A stretch of DNA of 20,048 nt from Mageeibacillus sp. UBA3708 (GTDB taxonomy: Bacteria; Bacillota; Clostridia; Saccharofermentanales; Saccharofermentanaceae), in NCBI GenBank assembly GCA_002371375.1, contig DFIB01000157.1:1-20048 (forward strand). The letters run 5' to 3'. A model generated the notes under the pieces. It saw nothing but the letters and a program-made list of their open reading frames with translations. It made no database searches and was not told the DNA's origin. Of this stretch, positions 1 through 6,474 are shown piece after piece. Position numbers and translations under genes: made by a program. Every line of letters starts with the position of its first letter. Position 1 is the first letter of the stretch.

Positions 1-2
1 TG

Positions 3-38
3 GGTGTTCTTTTGGCCCGATTAGCATAAAAGGACACC
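3..38. terminator. Inverted repeat downstream of the EFR1 gene, possible terminator
   Basis: Arms at 3-13 (GGTGTTCTTTT) and 28-38 (AAAAGGACACC) pair over 11 bp with a single G/T mismatch and a 14-nt loop. The repeat lies about 30 bp beyond the stop codon of the last gene of the minus-strand operon, where a terminator would be expected. No T-tract can be judged because the window ends there, so the terminator reading is an inference. It could equally be an unrelated intergenic palindrome. Confidence 0.35.
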
Positions 39-67
39 GGCTTGCTGCCTATAACTGATACGACAAC

Positions 68-853
68 CTACATTTTCCTTAAGCCGTCAAGGTATTCTTT
101 GTGATACTTTATGTGATACTTTCCCTTCTGCGATGTGACGTCGCCATACTCGATCGCATCCATGGGACAGTTGCTCACGCACGCCATGCAGTGGGTACAG
201 TTATTGCCCCATACAGGCTTCTTATCGGCAAGTGTGATATTAACCAGCGGGCAGACGCGTTCACACAGACCGCATCCGACGCAGTTGCCGTTGACCTTAA
301 AATCGTCAGCTTTGAACTTGAGCCTGCACCATACCGGATTGAAAGGCAGCGTTATCGCCTTCTCAAACAGGAAAACATATCTGTGATTTAACTTATCCCC
401 GTTCCTGATCGATGATGCGATCCCGTCAAGCAGTCCGTACGCTTTGGCAAGCCTGGCTCTGGCATCCTCGTCGCTCAGGAGCTTGTATAGTTTACTCACG
501 GGATAATTACGCGGCAGTGACAGGTCTGTATAACCCTTAACGGTTATACCCTTCCTGCGCATTATTCCCTTTGCAAGCGATCCCGATATTCCCGAGTATC
601 CTCCGCTGGAGAAGATAAAATATGCTTCACGGCTTCCTTCAAGCCTGACATTGCGAAGGAATTCCGCAAAGAATCTCGGCATCTCACATACATATACCGG
701 AACACAGATTACCCACGGCTTATCACTCCTGATCGCGGAATAGTCCTTCTCCCTTATCCTGGTCAGCAGGTTAAGACAATCGTCATCGAGCCTTGAGGCG
801 ATCTCCTTTGCAATGAATTCTGTGTTGCCTGTCCCGGTGAAATACAAGATCAT
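68..853 (-). CDS. EFR1 family flavodoxin-ferredoxin protein
   Basis: This 261-residue cytoplasmic redox protein joins a flavodoxin-like N-terminus to a C-terminal 2x[4Fe-4S] ferredoxin. It probably moves electrons between a flavin and low-potential carriers; the partner is unknown. The N-terminal FTGTGNTEFIAKEI (residues 5-18) matches the FMN phosphate-binding loop of flavodoxins. A glycine-rich FSSGGYSG segment follows at about 81-88. Two CxxCxxCxxxCP clusters lie at C191/C194/C197/C201 and C219/C222/C225/C229. This layout and length fit the EFR1 family found widely in anaerobic Firmicutes. The start is supported by GAGGTG about 5 nt upstream, and the ATG overlaps the TGA of the upstream acetyltransferase gene (ATGA), which implies translational coupling. 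It is the last gene of a three-gene operon whose first gene also encodes an Fe-S protein. The family assignment is firm; the physiological role is unknown. Confidence 0.9.
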   Translation of the reverse strand: MILYFTGTGNTEFIAKEIASRLDDDCLNLLTRIREKDYSAIRSDKPWVICVPVYVCEMPRFFAEFLRNVRLEGSREAYFIFSSGGYSGISGSLAKGIMRRKGITVKGYTDLSLPRNYPVSKLYKLLSDEDARARLAKAYGLLDGIASSIRNGDKLNHRYVFLFEKAITLPFNPVWCRLKFKADDFKVNGNCVGCGLCERVCPLVNITLADKKPVWGNNCTHCMACVSNCPMDAIEYGDVTSQKGKYHIKYHKEYLDGLRKM

Positions 854-1350
854 GCTGTCACCTCAAGTTCCATGCATTCCCATTCTTCACCCATGCATCT
901 GTACTTCTCGATAACTCCGGTATCCTTGAATCCTGCAGACAGATAACAGTTCAATGCGGCAGGATTATTCTTAAACACTCCTATCGTTACCTTCTTAGCT
1001 CCCATGAATTCAAAGGCATAATCGAGCGCCATGCTGATCATCCTCTTCCCGAGTCCCTGACCGCGTCTGGCATCATCTACGATAACATAACCAAGCCTCA
1101 CCGTATCTATATCATTCCTGTCGGGGAACCTTATATTGAAGTGCCCGATGATACCTTCCTCGTCATAGGCAACAAAATGGAAGATATCATCATTGTCTGC
1201 CAGCCCGTCATACTGCGCGTTGAGATCTGCGCCGCTTATAGGGTAGCTCTCGAACCTGTCGGCACACCAGTACCGGAATATCCTCTCGCTCTTGATCCAG
1301 CTGACCACCGTGTCAGCATCACATTTCTTGAATGGTCTTAATCTCAACAT
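850..1350 (-). CDS. GNAT family N-acetyltransferase
   Basis: This 166-residue protein is a single GNAT domain that would transfer an acetyl group from acetyl-CoA to an amine; the substrate cannot be told. The acetyl-CoA pyrophosphate-binding motif is visible as RRGQGLGKRM at about residues 95-104. It is followed by the typical C-terminal segment NNPAALNCYLSAGF, found in Rim-like and other small-molecule GNATs. Start choice: the ATG at 1356 sits directly on the GGAG Shine-Dalgarno sequence, with no spacer. The second ATG, at 1350, has a 6-nt spacer and gives the usual GNAT opening MLRLRPF, so I prefer it. The gene follows the aldo/keto reductase by about 11 bp and overlaps the EFR1 gene by 4 bp, so it belongs to the same operon. 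The family call is secure and the function is not. Confidence 0.9.
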   Translation of the reverse strand: MLRLRPFKKCDADTVVSWIKSERIFRYWCADRFESYPISGADLNAQYDGLADNDDIFHFVAYDEEGIIGHFNIRFPDRNDIDTVRLGYVIVDDARRGQGLGKRMISMALDYAFEFMGAKKVTIGVFKNNPAALNCYLSAGFKDTGVIEKYRCMGEEWECMELEVTA

Positions 1351-1361
1351 GTTCATCTCCG

Positions 1362-2480
1362 TTATTTATCAAGCATATCTGATGCTTCCTTGAGCAGCTC
1401 GATTATCGGCAGATGCTGCGGACACACACTCTCACACTGGCCGCATCCGATGCAGTCCCCTGCCCTGCCGCTTCTCTCCACGAGCCCGCCGTAGAAATTG
1501 CGCGGTCTGAACTCATCATTATACAGCCTCATCGTATTCACAACCCTGAATACATCGGGTATCGATATCTGCATGGAACAGCCTTCAGTACAATATCTGC
1601 AGGACGTGCACGCGATCGTAGGCGTATCGAGCATTATCCTTGTAACCTCATCAACGAGCTTCTTCTCTTTTTCGCTGAGCGGCTCGAAACAGGTGAATGT
1701 ACCGATGTTGTCCGCCATCTGTTCAGGCGAGGACATACCGGAGAGTATAGTCATTACGCCGGGGAGCGATCCCACAAAACGGAGCGCCCACGATGCCGCA
1801 GATGCATCAGGCCTTACTGCTTTATACATCGCCTCCAGCTCGGGTTTGAGGTTCGCAAGACTTCCTCCCTTAACAGGCTCCATGACGATTATCGGAACAC
1901 CTCGTCTGGCAAGTATCTCATAAAGATCGCCTGATTTGACAACGGGATTGTTCCAGTCAGCGTAATTAAGCTGTATCTGCACAAATTCAACTTCGGGATG
2001 AAGATCCAGCACCTTCTCCAGCAGTTCCGGACTTCCGTGAAATGAGAATCCGAAATGCTTTATCTTCCCTTCGGCCTTCTTCTTAAGTCCCCAGCTGAAG
2101 CAATCGTACTTCTCGTACTTCTCGTAATTGTTGCCGTCCTCGAGAGAGTGGAGCAGATAGAAATCGAAGTAATCGACTCCTGCCCTCGCGCACTGCTCAT
2201 TGAAGATCCGGTCGATATCCTCTTCCTTGCTGATGCACCATGCGGGGAGCTTGGTAGCCAAATAGAAGGAATCACGCGGATATCTCTTCACGATCGCCTC
2301 GCGCGCGGCCTCTTCCGACTTGCCGCCATGATAGACGTACGCAGTATCGAAATAATTAAGTCCCGCTTTCATATAGAGATCGACCATATTCTTCACCGTC
2401 TCTATGTCAACGGCACCGTTATTCTCAGGGAGTCTCATCAAGCCGAAACCGAGTTTGGGCATATTATTCAGATCTATCAT
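1362..2480 (-). CDS. Aldo/keto reductase with C-terminal 4Fe-4S domain
   Basis: This 372-residue cytoplasmic oxidoreductase should reduce an aldehyde or ketone using a nicotinamide cofactor; the substrate is unknown. The N-terminal 280 residues form the AKR barrel: opening LGFGLMRLPE (10-19), candidate tetrad D45 (NYFDTA), Y50, K77 (ATKLP) and H111 (LLHSL), and the GFSFHG strand near 144-149. The C-terminus carries cysteine motifs C291/C294/C297/C301 and C343/C346/C349/C353. These fit two [4Fe-4S] sites, as in the Fe-S-containing AKR subgroup common in anaerobes. The start has GGGAGG six nt upstream, and an extended -10 promoter lies just before it. As first gene of an operon with a GNAT enzyme and an EFR1 flavodoxin-ferredoxin, it may exchange electrons with the latter; that link is inferred from context only. 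Confidence 0.93.
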   Translation of the reverse strand: MIDLNNMPKLGFGLMRLPENNGAVDIETVKNMVDLYMKAGLNYFDTAYVYHGGKSEEAAREAIVKRYPRDSFYLATKLPAWCISKEEDIDRIFNEQCARAGVDYFDFYLLHSLEDGNNYEKYEKYDCFSWGLKKKAEGKIKHFGFSFHGSPELLEKVLDLHPEVEFVQIQLNYADWNNPVVKSGDLYEILARRGVPIIVMEPVKGGSLANLKPELEAMYKAVRPDASAASWALRFVGSLPGVMTILSGMSSPEQMADNIGTFTCFEPLSEKEKKLVDEVTRIMLDTPTIACTSCRYCTEGCSMQISIPDVFRVVNTMRLYNDEFRPRNFYGGLVERSGRAGDCIGCGQCESVCPQHLPIIELLKEASDMLDK

Positions 2481-2513
2481 GTAAGGCCTCCCGTCGTTAA
2501 AGAATCTTGATTA

Positions 2514-2543
2514 ATTATACCAACAGATAGCATGTTAAAACAA
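2514..2543 (-). promoter_or_regulatory. Promoter of the aldo/keto reductase operon
   Basis: On the minus strand a -35-like TTGTTT (2538-2543) is followed after 18 bp by a perfect TATAAT (2514-2519). TGG precedes the hexamer, giving an extended -10. The expected start site is about 25-30 nt upstream of the ATG at 2480. The elements match the housekeeping sigma-A consensus well. Confidence 0.6.
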
Positions 2544-2609
2544 CGGGATGGATTCGTTATTTGTTTATTATATATGTGTAAAGTTAGTGTTAATATCCGC
2601 TCCGGCAAA

Positions 2610-2638
2610 TTGAACCGCATGAACCGGCAATGTAAAAT
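2610..2638 (+). promoter_or_regulatory. Promoter of the cell-surface protein gene
   Basis: On the plus strand TTGAAC (2610-2615) is followed after exactly 17 bp by TAAAAT (2633-2638), a good sigma-A-type pair. It predicts a short leader before the strong ribosome binding site GGAGGTGG at 2658-2665 and the ATG at 2669. The rest of the 188-bp divergent region is AT-rich, with no other clear operator. Confidence 0.55.
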
Positions 2639-2668
2639 AAAGGAATATTGATATGACGGAGGTGGACT

Positions 2669-5600
2669 ATGCACAGATCATTAATCCGGAAAATCTTAAG
2701 CAGCATTTTGACCATGTCTATGGCAAGCAGCTGTCTTGCGGGTCTGCCGGTCTCGGTTCTCGCCGGTGAGACAGATGAGATCAATGAGACGGAACAGATA
2801 CCGGACGCTTCAGAGACGGCAGAGACGGAAGAGCCGGAAGAACCGGAAGAGCCGACAGATCCGGCAGAGACGACGGAACAGACGGAGGAATCAGAACTGG
2901 ACGCAGCTGCTGATACGCAGAACGAGCCTGCAGATACAGGCAAGTATCCCGATGCCGAACCTCTTACGAAGAAAGTTGAGGCGGATAAGGTTTACCGTAT
3001 CATGCCTGAGAATCTCAATGATGGTGAAGCCTCAGCATCATTCACACCTGCCAAGACCGGATACTACTCTTTCCGCGGCGATACGGTCAATGATCACTGG
3101 TTCGGGATAGATACAGACGGAAGCTATACATACCTTAAGCTGTTCAAAGAATTCGATGATACCGGTGATTTCACCGAGTCATGGTATGTTTATCTTGAAG
3201 GCGGAACAAAGTACAGCTTCTATTATTCTTTCTACGACCTCGATGAGAAGCCGTTCGGCGAGACCTATATCAGTGTGCATGCGGTACAGGATTACGTTTA
3301 TCTGTGTCCTCAGTTCGAGACAATACTTGCCGAGAAAGATAAACAATTCACTGTGCCTTTCGAGCTGGACAGCACAGTGGAATGCACCGCAGCGAAATAT
3401 ACATGGAAGGTCTATGATAAAGAATATACGACAAATGTACCGGTACTGACCAAAAACAGCAACGATGTATTTGATTTTGATTCCGATCCTGACAACAGGT
3501 ACGAGCTCTGTTTGGATGCTGAACTGACGATCAACGGCAAGAAAGTATACCTCAACAACGAGTTTTCGGTCAGAACTTACGTTAATCCCTACCCTGACGC
3601 AGATAAGATCCCTTCCGTCATTAAGGCAGATACTGTCTACCACTTTGACGAAGACAGCTTCACTGATATGACCGAAGATGACGAACCTGCGATCAAAGTA
3701 TCGTTCACACCTGATAAGACTGCCTGGTATTGCATGGAATGGTGTGAACAGGGATTATACACCACGGCATATGGAAGTGATTCTGAGGAGATACCGTTCA
3801 TAGAATCATGTTATCATTGGAATTCTGATCTTGACCATGACCTCAGACTCCTCAGACTTGAGAAGGGCCGGACATATACTCTGATCATGTCTCGCAGCGG
3901 ATACTATGACGAAGATGAGGGAGACTTCACCGAAGCATTCTGCAGAATGACAACAGTTAGCAGTTATTGCTTTGCCGAGCCTGAGAATGAACCGGTCAAT
4001 GCGATCAAAGACAAGACTTTCACACTCACATTGGATATGGATTATTCTGCCGATATTACTCCTGTCTCATATTCATGGTACCTGTACGGGGAAGAAGAGC
4101 CGTTTACCGTGACTACGACTCCGTCCATAACACTCAATTCAAACGATTACTTTGAATTTGACGGCAAAGAGAAGCAAATAGTATTAGAATGTGAAACGGA
4201 ATTAGACACCGGTGATGAAATAGATACTAGATTCTATGTGGATTTCACGGTTGTACCCTACATTTCGGAATTTGATTCCGAGGTCAAGGCAGAGTATGTC
4301 GGTGATACCGAGTATCACTGCGATCCTATGGGAGTCTATTATGAGAACGTAATATACAAAGCCGGGGAGAACATTTCTTTCGAAGTGCTTGGAACGGGAC
4401 CTGAAGGATGTACTGTCACATATCAGTGGTATGATGTCAAACCCGGCGGTGCAACTCTCACAAAGATTGACGGTGCAACAGCTCCTGAGTTCAAGTTCAA
4501 TTCCAACGACTATGATCCCGACAGGTGGGAAGTATCAAAAGACTGGGGCGACGGCTCTGACGATCCCGGGTTCATCGAAATAAGCCACAGGATCAGCTGC
4601 GTAGTTACGGTCACCAAAGGCAAGGAGACTGTAACACGCGAAATGCCTTTCGTTGTGGAATACGGGCCCGACTTTGATGAGGATTATCCGGATAGTATCA
4701 TCGTTGCCAGTTATGGTGATTCCGTCAACATAAGCGGCATTGATCTCGATTATGTGGACGGGCTTGATATAGAGTATCAATGGGAAGATTCGTACTCTGA
4801 CAATCCTCTGGGAACAGGTAAGAACATAACGATCGATACTTCAGAACTTGTGACCAATGATTATTCCGAGGGCGTGAAGAGCTGCATCTTACTCAGGGTA
4901 ATGATCAAGGATAAAGCTTCCGGACTTTACATGACTTCAAGCGGCAACTGCTACTGGATTGATGTCTACTATTCCGATACCATCACACCAGACGGCATCG
5001 AGATAAACGGGACTAATTTCCCCGACACGGAATTCAGGAAATACATCGCAACCATTGACTGTGACGGCAGCGGATATCTCAGTGACGATGAGATATCTCC
5101 GACATGGACCATAGAAGTGCCTAACCTCGGAATAAAAGACCTCAAGGGCATAGAGTACTTCGACGAGATGACATACCTCGACTGCAGCGGCAACAGTATA
5201 TCTTCTCTTGATCTGTCATCAAACGGAAGTCTGTCGGAGCTTAACTGCAGCAATAATAAACTGACATCTCTTAATCTGACCGGCTGCAGTGAACTTGTTG
5301 CCGCAGATATAAGTCACAACAATATTAGCAGTATTGATCTGAGCACTTGTGATTCCCTGCTTGACATCTATACTAACGGTCCGAGATACCGTTTTGATAA
5401 TAATGTCAGCGTGTATGGTGACTATATCATTTCCGAAGGCGGAGAGCTTGACGCAACCGGCTGTCCTTCTCTCCTGATCGACGACAAGACAACTGTAAAG
5501 AACGCAACTCCGGCAGTTCCCGAGAATCAGGAGGTCACATATTCCTGGAAGATGATCAACAAGAAGTGGTACTATGCCGGAAGTGACGGAAGCTACACTA

Positions 5601-6217
5601 CGGGATTGACTGAGATCGACGGCAGTTCATACTTCTTCGGTAATGACGGTGCCATGAAGACCGGGTGGATCAACGATGACGGCAATTACTTATATGCCAA
5701 CAAGTCAGGTGCTCTTCTCACCGGCTGGCAGAAGATCAGCAAAGTCTGGTATTACCTTGATCCCGAATCATTCGTTATGGTAACCGGCCTCTGTGAGATC
5801 GACGGCACGCTCTACTGGTTCAAGTCATCCGGAGCCCTTGCATCCGGATGGTACAAGAATGAAGACGGCAGTTATTATTACTTCACGACAAACGGCGCAG
5901 TAACAGGCTGGAAGCTGATCAGCAAAGTGTGGTACTACTTTGATAAAGACAATATGCTGATGGTGACAGGCGTACGGGAGATCGACGGCGCAATTTACCT
6001 GTTCTCTTCGGGCGGAGCCATGCAGAAGTCAGGCTGGAAGCAGTCAGGCAGTGACTGGTACTATCTGACCAAGAGCGGCAGTGCTTATGTAAGCAAGTGG
6101 CTCAAGAGCGGCAAGAAGTGGTACTACTTCAAGGAAGACGGCAGAATGGCTGCTAACGAATCTCTTGAGATCGACGGCAAAGTCTACGAGTTCGACGGTT
6201 CCGGCGCCATGAAGTAA
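2669..6217 (+). CDS. Secreted multidomain cell-wall-binding repeat protein
   Basis: This 1182-residue protein is predicted to be exported and held non-covalently on the cell wall. A signal peptide covers residues 1-32 (basic start, hydrophobic core, cleavage after VLA). An acidic Glu/Thr/Pro-rich linker follows (about 34-96). Residues 100-770 hold repeated beta-rich units: two copies start with an ADKVY/ADTVY segment (about 105 and 320) with FTP.KT motifs, and at least four Ig-like modules carry a YxW strand (245, 468, 585, 703) and mostly an NSND motif. Residues 771-935 hold an NFPDTEFRKY segment, an EF-hand-like loop (D797/D799/S801/E808) and short leucine-rich repeats. Residues 956-1182 are WYY-type choline/glucan-binding repeats (CW_binding_1 type) that should bind wall polymers. 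There is no LPXTG and no catalytic domain. I infer an adhesin or surface-structural role; the ligand is unknown. The start has a strong ribosome binding site. Confidence 0.9.
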   Translation: MHRSLIRKILSSILTMSMASSCLAGLPVSVLAGETDEINETEQIPDASETAETEEPEEPEEPTDPAETTEQTEESELDAAADTQNEPADTGKYPDAEPLTKKVEADKVYRIMPENLNDGEASASFTPAKTGYYSFRGDTVNDHWFGIDTDGSYTYLKLFKEFDDTGDFTESWYVYLEGGTKYSFYYSFYDLDEKPFGETYISVHAVQDYVYLCPQFETILAEKDKQFTVPFELDSTVECTAAKYTWKVYDKEYTTNVPVLTKNSNDVFDFDSDPDNRYELCLDAELTINGKKVYLNNEFSVRTYVNPYPDADKIPSVIKADTVYHFDEDSFTDMTEDDEPAIKVSFTPDKTAWYCMEWCEQGLYTTAYGSDSEEIPFIESCYHWNSDLDHDLRLLRLEKGRTYTLIMSRSGYYDEDEGDFTEAFCRMTTVSSYCFAEPENEPVNAIKDKTFTLTLDMDYSADITPVSYSWYLYGEEEPFTVTTTPSITLNSNDYFEFDGKEKQIVLECETELDTGDEIDTRFYVDFTVVPYISEFDSEVKAEYVGDTEYHCDPMGVYYENVIYKAGENISFEVLGTGPEGCTVTYQWYDVKPGGATLTKIDGATAPEFKFNSNDYDPDRWEVSKDWGDGSDDPGFIEISHRISCVVTVTKGKETVTREMPFVVEYGPDFDEDYPDSIIVASYGDSVNISGIDLDYVDGLDIEYQWEDSYSDNPLGTGKNITIDTSELVTNDYSEGVKSCILLRVMIKDKASGLYMTSSGNCYWIDVYYSDTITPDGIEINGTNFPDTEFRKYIATIDCDGSGYLSDDEISPTWTIEVPNLGIKDLKGIEYFDEMTYLDCSGNSISSLDLSSNGSLSELNCSNNKLTSLNLTGCSELVAADISHNNISSIDLSTCDSLLDIYTNGPRYRFDNNVSVYGDYIISEGGELDATGCPSLLIDDKTTVKNATPAVPENQEVTYSWKMINKKWYYAGSDGSYTTGLTEIDGSSYFFGNDGAMKTGWINDDGNYLYANKSGALLTGWQKISKVWYYLDPESFVMVTGLCEIDGTLYWFKSSGALASGWYKNEDGSYYYFTTNGAVTGWKLISKVWYYFDKDNMLMVTGVREIDGAIYLFSSGGAMQKSGWKQSGSDWYYLTKSGSAYVSKWLKSGKKWYYFKEDGRMAANESLEIDGKVYEFDGSGAMK
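2768..2956 (+). repeat. Low-complexity acidic linker coding region
   Basis: Residues 34-96 of the surface protein are almost only Glu, Thr, Pro, Asp, Ala and Gln. The DNA has near-repeats of gagacggcagagacgg and gccggaagaaccggaa type around 2813-2885. It probably acts as a flexible spacer between the signal peptide and the folded modules. Such tracts are prone to length change by slippage. Confidence 0.6.
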
Positions 6218-6251
6218 GGCTGATCAAACGTCATGGTTTATATGCAAATCG

Positions 6252-6288
6252 AGCAGGGCGTCCCGTGATATATGCGGGGCGCCCTGCT
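6252..6288. terminator. GC-rich hairpin after the surface protein gene
   Basis: Arms 6252-6265 and 6275-6288 (outer nine pairs AGCAGGGCG/CGCCCTGCT, then TCCCG with CGGGG including one G-T) form a 14-bp stem with a 9-nt loop. It starts 35 bp after the stop codon at 6217. The U-tract is poor on both strands, so it is a probable but non-canonical terminator. It could serve the surface protein gene from the left, and possibly metH from the right. Confidence 0.6.
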
Positions 6289-6370
6289 ATTACAAGAGCG
6301 ACTCACATCCCCTAACGGAATCTGTGGGAATATTTGCTTATGCTATTTGTCAGGCCTCCGAACCTGTCTC

Positions 6371-6437
6371 TGTTTCCGTAAGATTTTAAGATCTTTCCGT
6401 AATATTACGGAAGGAGTGCCTGTTTTCTACGGAAACG
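6371..6437. repeat. Concentric nested palindrome between convergent genes
   Basis: An 18-bp perfect palindrome, TTCCGTAATATTACGGAA (6395-6412), sits inside an outer inverted repeat GTTTCCGTA (6372-6380) and TACGGAAAC (6428-6436). Both dyads centre on about 6404, so the octamer TTTCCGTA or its complement occurs four times symmetrically. It lies in the 257-bp gap between two convergent genes (6218-6474). It could be a multimeric protein-binding site, or a transcribed hairpin ending the metH transcript. The rest of this gap holds only the GC-rich hairpin at 6252-6288 and no credible gene. Confidence 0.6.
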
Positions 6438-6474
6438 ATGCTCAAAGCCCATTTCAGAAATGTGTTTGTAAAGC

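Noticed and set aside
1351..1356. Upstream ATG for the GNAT gene
   Set aside because: It abuts the GGAG Shine-Dalgarno directly; the ATG two codons later has correct spacing.
2590..2943. 117-codon Ser/Val-rich frame antisense to the surface protein start
   Set aside because: It arises from the reverse complement of the acidic Glu/Thr linker and has no supporting features.
6450..6462. Small palindrome CATTTCTGAAATG just after metH as a terminator
   Set aside because: The loop would be only three bases or fewer, the stem is AT-rich and no T-tract follows.
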